A stretch of 64,000 nucleotides of DNA from Portibacter marinus (GTDB lineage Bacteria > Bacteroidota > Bacteroidia > Chitinophagales > Saprospiraceae), in contig NZ_JAJNKB010000002.1 of the NCBI RefSeq assembly GCF_021533195.1, positions 558,001 through 622,000 of the forward strand, read 5' to 3'. The first letter of the stretch is position 1. The number at the start of each line of letters is the position of its first letter. The notes beneath the pieces were generated by a model that was given only the letters and a program-made list of their open reading frames with translations, did no database searches and was not told the origin of the DNA. Positions 26,392 through 34,503 of this stretch are shown here, one piece after another. Made by a program: the position numbers and the translations under genes.

Positions 26392-27126
26392 ACGATCGCC
26401 ATTAAACTTCCAATCCACCAAAGTAACGATTGCATTGATCATGTAAAAGATATACTTGGCAACATTGGCATAATTGAATTGCAGCGCATTTTTGGTCAAT
26501 TGTACTATGTTATAGATCATCCATGAAAGCCAGGTTTCTTCATATTTTAATGCTGAGGAGATATTGGCACCTATCGAAATGCCGAAAGTAATGGCCACCG
26601 TATTGAGAAATAGGGTGTCGGTTCTTCCTCCAAAAAGAGATGCACCCAAATACACCAATGCGAATCCCAAGGCAATACCTCCGGCCATAATGGTATAATA
26701 TTTCCAGTCCAGTTTTTTGATTTTTTCTCCTTTGGCCCAATTGAAGACTGCAAAATTCATGATAATGAAAGTCGAAGGGTAGGTAATGATGGCTGATGCA
26801 TTTCCGAATAGATAGTCGATGGTTCCTGCCGTGATGGTTGTAAAAACACCAATGATGTTCCCGATATTACTTTGCTTACCGATAAATCTGGTCGACAATA
26901 AAGAAAACATGGCTGATAGGATAGATACCAATCCAAGAGGAAATGCGCCTTCTGCCATCTGATCACTGAGATTAATCAATGGTACATTGAAAATAATTTC
27001 TCCACTTTTGTACATAGTACCCTGGAAATTCCTGGTAATGGATATGACCAAGATTAATGCGGCGCCGAATAAATCCAGGTAAGGAGATCTAACAAATTTT
27101 CTAGCCCATGGAAACTTAAGATTCAT
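26353..27126 (-). CDS. PnuC-like membrane protein
   Basis: I use the ATG at 27126, one base after the upstream stop; the extension to 27156 would overlap that gene by 29 bp. The 257-residue protein has about seven to eight membrane helices. The repeated half-pattern and the C-terminal WLSWMIYNIVQLTKNALQF...FYMINAIVTLVDWK resemble PnuC nicotinamide riboside transporters. YgjV/SWEET-like proteins are the alternative. It follows a TSUP and two YeeE/YedE genes, none of which suggests vitamin uptake, so the solute stays open. Its 3' end overlaps the convergent CHAT gene by 39 bp, the largest overlap in the window. Confidence 0.65.
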   Translation of the reverse strand: MNLKFPWARKFVRSPYLDLFGAALILVISITRNFQGTMYKSGEIIFNVPLINLSDQMAEGAFPLGLVSILSAMFSLLSTRFIGKQSNIGNIIGVFTTITAGTIDYLFGNASAIITYPSTFIIMNFAVFNWAKGEKIKKLDWKYYTIMAGGIALGFALVYLGASLFGGRTDTLFLNTVAITFGISIGANISSALKYEETWLSWMIYNIVQLTKNALQFNYANVAKYIFYMINAIVTLVDWKFNGDRSLSDLSTQLKGN

Positions 27127-27127
27127 A

Positions 27128-27856
27128 TTAACTAAACAACAAAATAAGTGCCGCAATAGCGGTGACTAACAAGATAAAATTTCTGTATGCCTTTTCATTG
27201 AACCAGGAAACAATTTTGACCCCGATGAAAAAACCGATGACGACTATCGGTGCTAGATAAGCATCTTGCAGCAATGATGTAGAATCAATGGTTTCCCAGG
27301 AAAATATATGAAATGGTACCTTGAACAAATTGACAATGAAGAAAAGCCAAGCTGCCGTACCGATGAACTGGTGCTTGGGGATCCTCATCGCCAGAAAATA
27401 AATATTTGCAAATGCACCCGCAAGATTACCCACCATCGTAGTAATGCCTGCAGCGGTGCCGGTTAATCCTGCGAACCACATTTTCTGTGGAATATTCTTT
27501 TGACTTCTTTCCCACCACACCATGATGATGACGCTGATAATGATGATGATCGACATCAAGTTTTTAAAAAGCTCTTCATTCAGATTCTTGCCGATCATTA
27601 CACCCGATAACACGCCTAAAATCATCCAGGGCAAAAACTTCAACAGTATTTTCCACTGTGCATGGCGGTTGTAATAAATGACGGCAAGAATGTCACCTAC
27701 AATTAAGAGCGGAAGAAGCACCCCGGTCGATTGTTTGGCTCCGTAAGCAATGGCCATGAATGAAACAATCAATATAGATGTACCTTTCAGTCCGGCCTTT
27801 GCAATTCCAAGCGTTAAAGCCGCTATAATAGCAAGTGAAATTTGTAAAGGACTCAA
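27128..27856 (-). CDS. TSUP (TauE/SafE) family transporter
   Basis: This 242-residue membrane protein has about eight helices in two halves, each opening with a TSUP-like segment (LTLGIAKAGLKGTSILIVSF and FAGLTGTAAGITTMVGNLAG). The family moves sulfite, sulfoacetate or other organosulfur anions. The start appears to be TTG at 27856, because the frame opens only one codon earlier after a stop (TAG AAT TTG) and the next Met is 33 residues in. The gap to the preceding YeeE gene is 3 bp, so they form an operon. Context favours a reduced sulfur anion. Confidence 0.85.
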   Translation of the reverse strand: MSPLQISLAIIAALTLGIAKAGLKGTSILIVSFMAIAYGAKQSTGVLLPLLIVGDILAVIYYNRHAQWKILLKFLPWMILGVLSGVMIGKNLNEELFKNLMSIIIIISVIIMVWWERSQKNIPQKMWFAGLTGTAAGITTMVGNLAGAFANIYFLAMRIPKHQFIGTAAWLFFIVNLFKVPFHIFSWETIDSTSLLQDAYLAPIVVIGFFIGVKIVSWFNEKAYRNFILLVTAIAALILLFS

Positions 27857-27859
27857 ATT

Positions 27860-28273
27860 CTAGTGAGGCAGTTTGTGCTTGACTATACCATAGATGAATG
27901 TGCCGACTAAAGATGCAGCAATGACAATCAAAATGGTCCATATTCCATGTCCCAAAAGTACGAACATTGGACCCGGACAAGCACCTGTCATGGCCCAACC
28001 CAATCCGAAAATGGTACCGCCCACCAAAAGTCTGAAGATTCCCCCTTCTTTGATGGTGAACGTAGGTGATTTTCCTTCTATAGTCTTCATTTGAGTTCTT
28101 TTCATAATTTGTATTACAATAGCACCCAGCACTACAGCAGTACCAATAATTCCATACATATGAAAACTATCGAATCTAAACATTTCTTGTATTCTAAACC
28201 AACTGATGGCCTCAGATTTGGTCATGACAATACCAAAAAGAATCCCAATAAAAATATATTTGATGTATTTCAT
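27860..28273 (-). CDS. YeeE/YedE family protein, second half (DUF6691 type)
   Basis: This 137-residue membrane protein with four predicted helices carries the YeeE/YedE signature LGWAMTGACPGP with Cys99. It corresponds to one half of the full-length YeeE thiosulfate transporter, in which conserved cysteines relay the ion. The other half is the 189-residue gene just upstream (3-bp gap). Together they should make one functional unit. Sulfur substrate is inferred from family and from the TSUP gene that follows. Confidence 0.85.
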   Translation of the reverse strand: MKYIKYIFIGILFGIVMTKSEAISWFRIQEMFRFDSFHMYGIIGTAVVLGAIVIQIMKRTQMKTIEGKSPTFTIKEGGIFRLLVGGTIFGLGWAMTGACPGPMFVLLGHGIWTILIVIAASLVGTFIYGIVKHKLPH

Positions 28274-28276
28274 ATT

Positions 28277-28846
28277 TTATAGTATTGCAGGCATGATGAC
28301 CCAGGCAGAAAGCAATCCACCGATGAAAAAACCAATAACAGCAATTAAAGAGGCAAGTTGAAGATTTGCAAGTCCGCTGATCGCGTGTCCGGATGTGCAG
28401 CCTCCCGCATACCTTGTTCCAAATCCAATGAGTAAACCACCCACCACCAGCAAGAACCAGTTTACGGGTTTTGAAATATCCCAAAATATCTCTTCAGGAA
28501 CAAAACCTGCACCTTCTGACATAGCTTCTGGTGTATTTACTCCAAGAGTTAAGAGGTGTGCCTTCGTAGCTTCGGCGATTTCTACTGGTTCAGGACTGGC
28601 TAAGTATTGAGAGGCAATAAATCCACCAATCACGGAAGCTGCGATAAAAACCAGATTCCAAGTTTTAGATTTCCAGTCAATTCTAAAGTAATCACTGTAT
28701 TTTCCTGCACCTCCCATGGCACATAGCGTTTGAAGATTAGAAGAAACTCCAAATCTGCCACCAGCCCATGTAAGCAGGACCATCACCACCACTATCATGG
28801 CGCCTGATATAGACCAATGCCAGGGTTGTGAAATATAATCGATCAT
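28277..28846 (-). CDS. YeeE/YedE family protein, first half
   Basis: This 189-residue membrane protein begins with an amphipathic/hydrophobic segment and carries LCAMGGAGKY (Cys42) and the hallmark YAGGCTSGHAISG (Cys150) before a terminal helix pair. These cysteines match the positions used for thiosulfate passage in YeeE. It is the first gene of a four-gene run (YeeE half, YeeE half, TSUP, PnuC-like), with intergenic gaps of 1 to 3 bp. A TAAATTTG element at 28886-28879 lies 32 bp before its ATG and may be the -7 box of the operon promoter, although a matching -33 TTG is not evident. Confidence 0.87.
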   Translation of the reverse strand: MIDYISQPWHWSISGAMIVVVMVLLTWAGGRFGVSSNLQTLCAMGGAGKYSDYFRIDWKSKTWNLVFIAASVIGGFIASQYLASPEPVEIAEATKAHLLTLGVNTPEAMSEGAGFVPEEIFWDISKPVNWFLLVVGGLLIGFGTRYAGGCTSGHAISGLANLQLASLIAVIGFFIGGLLSAWVIMPAIL

Positions 28847-28878
28847 AAATCTTATCTATTTAAGGTTGTTAAAGACAT

Positions 28879-28886
28879 CAAATTTA
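28879..28886 (-). promoter_or_regulatory. Candidate -7 element of the YeeE operon
   Basis: TAAATTTG on the minus strand fits TAnnTTTG exactly and lies at a suitable distance from the ATG at 28846. No TTG is found 18-20 bp further upstream, so the call is weak. Confidence 0.35.
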
Positions 28887-28906
28887 ATGAAATAGTTGAC
28901 GCTTGT

Positions 28907-31900
28907 CTAATCGACCAATTTAATTACACGTTCAATATGATTTACCTGATTATTGGATATCTTGACTAGATAGGGTCCTGGAGCAAAAGCCATCAATGAA
29001 AAAGTACCCACATATGCACCATCATAACGATTGATCTTTCTTGATTGTAAGACTTGACCCGATAAACTTACAATTTCTACATCCATTTGAGACGGACGGA
29101 ATTGCGACCCATCAACTTTGATCTTAAAAACATCTGAAGTAGGATTAGGAGCAATTTGAACATCTACTGGGTTACCTAAGAAATCATAGACAGCAGAGGA
29201 AGACTCCACCAATACCATTTCATTGAATTGACAAGAACCTGATTGGTCTTTTACGCTTAAGTCGTAGGTGCCAGGAAGAAGATTCATGAAGATCGCACTT
29301 TGCTGAAAGGTTTCACCGCTATCCAGACTATAGGAGTAAGGCTCTATACCTCCTGCAACTTCAATTGAAATGATCCCATCTGCACTGTTTTCGGCGGATG
29401 CTGGCGAAGAGGTTATATCCACATCCAAAGTGCATCCAATCGCACGTCCACAGAAAATTTCAGTTGCAGATGCTCCGAATTGTCCATTGTTCGATACCAG
29501 TAAGGCATCTTGATTATCGAAAATACTGAAACTTCCATTTCCGAAATCGCAACAGATTCCATCACCAAATGCATCCGTCATCACAAATCTAAAACATGAA
29601 TCAGGGTCGACGCAAATGGTTTCTCTCACCGTCATCTGTGAAACTACATCTTCAAAATCACCAGACGCAATCAATTCGCTGGTCGATTCGTAATATAATT
29701 CCCACTGGTTTTCAAAGGGGAATGGATCTGCTCTAAATTCAAGCGTTATGAATTGATCTTCTGCAAGTTTTGAAACAATTAACGATAGTGTATCATTAAA
29801 TGATAAGGTGTCCTGTTGACCGCCATTGACACTGGAAATATAAAAGTCAATTTTATTTCTGCCCGGACTTAAATCTTCTACCTGATGTTCTAAAATGACA
29901 GATTGTCCGAAGGAAAGCGCACCTCTGTATAAAATTGAATCCACTGTCTTCGCATCTATATCTATTTTTATTATAAGGCTATCGATGGTTTCAGCCCCAT
30001 TGTTGACGATAACTAAATTGGCCTCCGATGTTGACTTGCAACTTCCCTGTTCAATACCTCCAGAAATTCCGGCCTCAATAGCATGAAGTTGACGAATGGA
30101 GCTTCTGATGGTGTCATTTAAGCTGTTTTGATCCAGTACAGAAGAAACTACAGCACCTATTTCGTATTGAGCAACTGAACTTAGATCCAGCAAACTTTCA
30201 AAAATGATTTTTCTGGTACTGTCTGGGAAAAGAGGATCATCAACTGATAGCGTTTCGATAATTTTTCCCTGAAAGATGAGGTCTACTTTATAATTTGACA
30301 TGCGCTTCAGACCTGTATTGGTCACTGATACTTCGACTTCTTCTTCGGTTGTAAGCGCTGAGCCTGTAACGGGATTATTGATGGCGCTAAGAGAAAGATC
30401 AAAAGAATCTCTGTTGATTCTGAAGGCAACGATCCGGGTTTGCGAGACGAAAGTTCCTTCACCAGCATACTCAGAAGTCCACCAAAAAGCATTGTCATTC
30501 CCAGGAGCAACGGACATATGACTATAATCTCCAAATCGTTCACCCGAGTTGATGGTATTCACTCCGTCTACTATGGTGACCTCCTCTATGGTCATTTCTC
30601 CGGGTGGATCATTTCGAGTACGACCTGTAAATCTAGCTCCCACATAAGATTCAGCGCTCGAAATGTTATAAGCAAGACCGATGTTTCCATTTTGATCCAT
30701 CGCAATGGAAGGCATGAATCTGTCATATCCATCAGTAGGTGCAAAAGTACCCTCCTGATGGAGTTTCCAGGGATCTTCTGCAGCGTATCTTCGCAATTCC
30801 ATCCATCTGATACCCGATAAATTATCTCCGTTGGTCACATCTGTAACGAAGCTGAATACCATGGATTCATGACTTCCAAAATTCCGCAAATGAGGTAGGT
30901 TCATAATCACTTCCGGAATGGCATCCAGGCCCTCTCCTTCAAATTGTGGAATACAGGCAAATCCAAATCCTGACTCAGAACAAGGAAATGGATCAAATGG
31001 AGTAGTCACAATGGAAGTCCTGAGAACAGTGGTATTGATGTCATTTAGAAAGTCAACGTTAAAACTATAAACGTCAATTTGATCATTTGCTGGACCACCG
31101 TCCCATGAACTGTCATTCATGGCTATGGTGATAGGTTTGTTGTCAAATGGGGGAGAAAAACCGTTCCAATCCACTGGTGAGGAGACGTAGAACCCTCCTT
31201 CTATACCAATACTTCCAGGAATCCGAACTCGCTGCATGTTTACTTCTTCGTCACCGCGATATAATCCATGTAGGTCTATAAAATATTGGTGAAGTTCTCC
31301 GGGACCTTCTTCATTGGTAGTTAAGATCAATATATCTAGACTTAGCGCATACTTTGGATAATCCGGAAAATTAGGAGTACTGAAATTATATGCAGTATAG
31401 GTCCCCAGTGGATCATCCGAATCGCTAATGGCGATCAGAACATTTGCTGGATCAGAAAACTCCGTAAGTATCCATCGATCTGCCTGCTCATCATAAAGGA
31501 CAATCGGATCGCCTACACTGGATTGATCAAATTCCATCCATAGCGTATTGGCAGAAAACTTAGAGATAAGATTTCCATTCAAATCGAAAACGCCAATCAT
31601 GGTGGCATTGACCATTTGTACGTAATACTGATCACTTACATCCCCTGTAGGATCATGAGGGGACCCAAAATCACCAATGCCATTGACATTAACGAAGGGT
31701 TCAACCTTTTGACCATTGGGAGAAAATCGGGTTTGCCTAAGTGGATCGGGTCCCTGGTGCTCAATAGATTTATGGATGGATTTACTGAAACCTCTTCTAC
31801 CTTTAAAATTCTCTGGTGCTTTTTTGAAATTTCTATTATTTCTCTTTTTGAAGTCGGCAGTTAGCTTACGCTCTTTAAGTGATCTTATGGATCGCGATTG

Positions 31901-32020
31901 ACCAAGTTTAACAACTTTTGAGCTGGTGACCTGAGCATTTTCTATCAACTCTGTGGTCGATTGTGAAAAGCTGGATTGCAGGGTTGCCAGCAGAAATACA
32001 AAAGTCAGGTAGCTTTTCAT
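28907..32020 (-). CDS. Large T9SS type A exoprotein
   Basis: This 1037-residue protein has a signal peptide ending SFSQ at residue 20. A basic stretch at ~30-80 is followed by a long beta-propeller-like region (DPTGDVSDQYYVQMVNATM, VLYDEQADRWILTEF, SIAMDQNGNIGLAYN) to ~residue 540. Two CARDB-like Ig modules come next (SLSAINNPVTGSALTTEEEV onward). A calcium-type GDGICCDFGNGSFSIFD segment lies near 823 and an SprB-like repeat at ~870-940. The type A sorting domain begins IAPNPTSDVFKIKVD near 950. It is exported by T9SS; it probably binds or processes a surface ligand. Enzymatic residues are not evident. It is 12 bp from the SGNH hydrolase gene upstream on the same strand. Confidence 0.83.
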   Translation of the reverse strand: MKSYLTFVFLLATLQSSFSQSTTELIENAQVTSSKVVKLGQSRSIRSLKERKLTADFKKRNNRNFKKAPENFKGRRGFSKSIHKSIEHQGPDPLRQTRFSPNGQKVEPFVNVNGIGDFGSPHDPTGDVSDQYYVQMVNATMIGVFDLNGNLISKFSANTLWMEFDQSSVGDPIVLYDEQADRWILTEFSDPANVLIAISDSDDPLGTYTAYNFSTPNFPDYPKYALSLDILILTTNEEGPGELHQYFIDLHGLYRGDEEVNMQRVRIPGSIGIEGGFYVSSPVDWNGFSPPFDNKPITIAMNDSSWDGGPANDQIDVYSFNVDFLNDINTTVLRTSIVTTPFDPFPCSESGFGFACIPQFEGEGLDAIPEVIMNLPHLRNFGSHESMVFSFVTDVTNGDNLSGIRWMELRRYAAEDPWKLHQEGTFAPTDGYDRFMPSIAMDQNGNIGLAYNISSAESYVGARFTGRTRNDPPGEMTIEEVTIVDGVNTINSGERFGDYSHMSVAPGNDNAFWWTSEYAGEGTFVSQTRIVAFRINRDSFDLSLSAINNPVTGSALTTEEEVEVSVTNTGLKRMSNYKVDLIFQGKIIETLSVDDPLFPDSTRKIIFESLLDLSSVAQYEIGAVVSSVLDQNSLNDTIRSSIRQLHAIEAGISGGIEQGSCKSTSEANLVIVNNGAETIDSLIIKIDIDAKTVDSILYRGALSFGQSVILEHQVEDLSPGRNKIDFYISSVNGGQQDTLSFNDTLSLIVSKLAEDQFITLEFRADPFPFENQWELYYESTSELIASGDFEDVVSQMTVRETICVDPDSCFRFVMTDAFGDGICCDFGNGSFSIFDNQDALLVSNNGQFGASATEIFCGRAIGCTLDVDITSSPASAENSADGIISIEVAGGIEPYSYSLDSGETFQQSAIFMNLLPGTYDLSVKDQSGSCQFNEMVLVESSSAVYDFLGNPVDVQIAPNPTSDVFKIKVDGSQFRPSQMDVEIVSLSGQVLQSRKINRYDGAYVGTFSLMAFAPGPYLVKISNNQVNHIERVIKLVD

Positions 32021-32032
32021 TTTATTCTATGA

Positions 32033-32701
32033 TCACATTTTCTTCTGTAGCATTTTGAAAAATAGTTCAGCGACAAAAAGATTTCCTTGTTTGTTCAAAT
32101 GCACCCGATCAGAAGTTAAAATTCCCTTTTCTTTATTTTGTGGATTATTGGTTCTAGCATAATCTATCATTGCTCCTCGAAGATCGATAAGCTCTGTACC
32201 ATTTTTGGCTGCCAATGCTTTTATGATCTTTGTATACTCGTTAAGATCTCCATCCAGCGTATTACTGTAGTCAGTTTTCTCACCAATGACGCCCGGGGTC
32301 ACTAAAACCAGGTCGATGCTGTGGGACTGTAAAGTATCAATGATGGCCTGATAAAATCGCTGAAACTTATCGGCATCTGTTCCAGTACCATGACTTTGCT
32401 TATGCCATACATCATTCACTCCTATGTAAATAAAAACGATGTCCGGCTTCTGGGATACCACGTCATCCTGCATTCTTAAATACAGATCGTAGACCTTATT
32501 ACCACTGATACCTTTGCCTACCAGGTCAAAGTTTGATGACTGTCCACTGGCTTGCATAAGAGAGTCAATCAAAGTGATGTATCCACCTTCCTGCACTGCG
32601 GCTTGGGTGATAGAATCCCCGAAAAATATAACTTTCTTCTTTTCTGTGAAGAAGGAACTCATAAGTGTCAGCATTACAATGATCCCACTGAATTTTAGCA
32701 T
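32033..32701 (-). CDS. Exported SGNH/GDSL hydrolase
   Basis: This 222-residue protein has an N-terminal hydrophobic signal (FSGIIVMLTLMSSFF). SGNH blocks are complete: FFGDSIT with Ser30, GISGNK, YIGVNDVWH with Asn96, and SDRVHLN with Asp198 and His201. This subgroup includes carbohydrate esterases and rhamnogalacturonan acetylesterase-like enzymes, so deacylation of a polysaccharide is likely. The T9SS protein gene follows 12 bp downstream on the same strand. It is divergent from the SSS symporter. Confidence 0.85.
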   Translation of the reverse strand: MLKFSGIIVMLTLMSSFFTEKKKVIFFGDSITQAAVQEGGYITLIDSLMQASGQSSNFDLVGKGISGNKVYDLYLRMQDDVVSQKPDIVFIYIGVNDVWHKQSHGTGTDADKFQRFYQAIIDTLQSHSIDLVLVTPGVIGEKTDYSNTLDGDLNEYTKIIKALAAKNGTELIDLRGAMIDYARTNNPQNKEKGILTSDRVHLNKQGNLFVAELFFKMLQKKM

Positions 32702-32848
32702 TTCAACATATTTTAGTAAAATTCAAATATGAAGAATTATTGACATTTATTTGAATGATAGGTGCATTAGTTTATCGTAAAAATAACCTGTATGCTAATT
32801 TAATTTGCTATCATTGTTTAGCACATCTTAATAGAACTTTCGGTGATC

Positions 32849-32875
32849 TGGTTCTGAACCAACAGACTAACTTTA
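32849..32875 (+). promoter_or_regulatory. Palindrome and -7 element before the SSS symporter
   Basis: TGGTTC-T-GAACCA at 32849-32861 is a perfect 13-bp palindrome. TAACTTTA at 32868-32875 resembles the Bacteroidota -7 box (one mismatch to TAnnTTTG). The palindrome would lie between the -33 and -7 positions, where a repressor would block transcription. Confidence 0.45.
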
Positions 32876-32888
32876 TAAAATATAAGAA

Positions 32889-34502
32889 ATGACAAGCTTA
32901 GATACTTTTGATTGGGTAGTGCTCAGTCTCTACTTTCTGGTGTTGTTAGCCATTGCATGGTGGGTCATTAAGCAAAAAAACCGAAATACTGAGGACTACT
33001 TTCTAGCGGGTAGAAATGTGGGATGGTTTGTGGTGGGAGCATCTATCTTTGCATCCAACATAGGTTCTGAACATGTTGTGGGTTTAGCAGGGAACGGCGC
33101 AGGTGACAAAATGCCTTTGTTAATTTACGAATTACACTCCTGGGTTGTACTGATGCTTGGATGGTTGTTTCTTCCATTTTATGCCAGGAGCAAGGTATTT
33201 ACCATGCCAGAATTTTTAGAACGTCGATTTGATGCCCGCTCGAGATGGGTATTATCTGTGGTATCTATCATTGCATATATTTTGACCAAAGTTTCCGTGA
33301 CTATTTTTGCGGGAGGAATAGTTGTTTCGACACTGCTAGGTATTCCTTTTTGGGTGGGTGCTGTTTCTACCGTAGTTCTTACTGGCTTATATACCATCCT
33401 CGGAGGTATGAAAGCTGTTGTTTATACCGAAGCTGTTCAAGCCATCGTATTGATTGTCGGTGCTGCCACATTGACCTTTATGGGTTTAGATGCGGTCGGA
33501 GGTTGGTCAGGACTTAAAGAGACTGTTACTCCGGAGTATTTAGACATGTGGCGTCCCAATTCGGACCCAGACTTCCCATGGCTTCCGTTGGTTTTCACTT
33601 CAAGTATAGTGGGGATCTGGTACTGGTGTACAGATCAAGTCATTGTTCAAAGGGTACTAACAGCTAAAAATCTAAAGGAAGCCAGGCGTGGAACCATTTT
33701 TGGTGCTGCGATGAAAATCACACCTATTTTCTTGTTCTTAATACCAGGAATTGTTGCTTTAGCGCTGAAAATGCGAGGAGAAATTAATTTTGATAGTCCG
33801 GATGAAGCCTTTCCTGTATTGATGACCCATCTTTTACCCTCAGGTTTAAGAGGCTTAGTAGCGGCAGGATTAATGGCAGCTTTAATGAGTTCTTTGGCTT
33901 CAGTATTCAACTCGTGTTCGACACTTTTTACACTGGACATATATAAGAGAATTTACCCTGAAAAGAAGGAAAAAGCATTGGTCAACATTGGCAAAATTGC
34001 TACAGGAGTAGTGGTCGTACTTGGCATACTATGGATACCGGTCATTTCTGTGCTTTCTGATGGGCTTTATGAGTATTTACAGAAAGTACAGGCTTACCTG
34101 GCACCTCCCATAGCGGCGGTATTTTTGCTCGGTATTTTCTGGAAGCGGATTAATGCCAATGGTGCTATTTCAGCTCTGGTCGTGGGCATGATACTAGGAA
34201 TGAGTAAACTAATGGCTGAGACATTCATGAGTAGTATGGCTGAAGGGACTCTGCTTTATGGGTTTGCGGATTTCAACTGGTTGGCTTTTGGAGCCTTGTT
34301 TTTCTTCACCTGCGTGTTGATTGCAATCGTTGTCAGCCTTTTGACTAAGGCACCTGATGAAGAAGCAATCGAGGGCTTGACCTTTGGTACAACCAGCAAA
34401 GCGCAGAAGGATGAAAGTAAATCCAGTTATACCATGGTGGATATCGTAGCTACATTGGCGATTCTGGGTATTATCGCCTGGATAATGATCACATTTAGCT
34501 AG
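32889..34502 (+). CDS. Sodium:solute symporter (SSS/SLC5 family)
   Basis: This 537-residue protein has about 14 helices. SSS landmarks are DYFLAGRNVGWFVVGASIFASNIGSEHVVG near the N-terminus, GGMKAVVYTEAVQAIVLI, WYWCTDQVIVQRVLTAKN, and GLMAALMSSLASVFNSCSTLFTLDIY. The last two carry the sodium-site serines and the substrate-helix pattern of sugar-type members (SGLT-like). It should import a sugar or polyol with sodium. A palindrome overlaps its promoter region, and it ends 1 bp before the convergent lipoprotein gene. Neighbours (DUF1080, dehydrogenase-like, SGNH hydrolase) support a sugar substrate. Confidence 0.9.
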   Translation: MTSLDTFDWVVLSLYFLVLLAIAWWVIKQKNRNTEDYFLAGRNVGWFVVGASIFASNIGSEHVVGLAGNGAGDKMPLLIYELHSWVVLMLGWLFLPFYARSKVFTMPEFLERRFDARSRWVLSVVSIIAYILTKVSVTIFAGGIVVSTLLGIPFWVGAVSTVVLTGLYTILGGMKAVVYTEAVQAIVLIVGAATLTFMGLDAVGGWSGLKETVTPEYLDMWRPNSDPDFPWLPLVFTSSIVGIWYWCTDQVIVQRVLTAKNLKEARRGTIFGAAMKITPIFLFLIPGIVALALKMRGEINFDSPDEAFPVLMTHLLPSGLRGLVAAGLMAALMSSLASVFNSCSTLFTLDIYKRIYPEKKEKALVNIGKIATGVVVVLGILWIPVISVLSDGLYEYLQKVQAYLAPPIAAVFLLGIFWKRINANGAISALVVGMILGMSKLMAETFMSSMAEGTLLYGFADFNWLAFGALFFFTCVLIAIVVSLLTKAPDEEAIEGLTFGTTSKAQKDESKSSYTMVDIVATLAILGIIAWIMITFS

Positions 34503-34503
34503 A

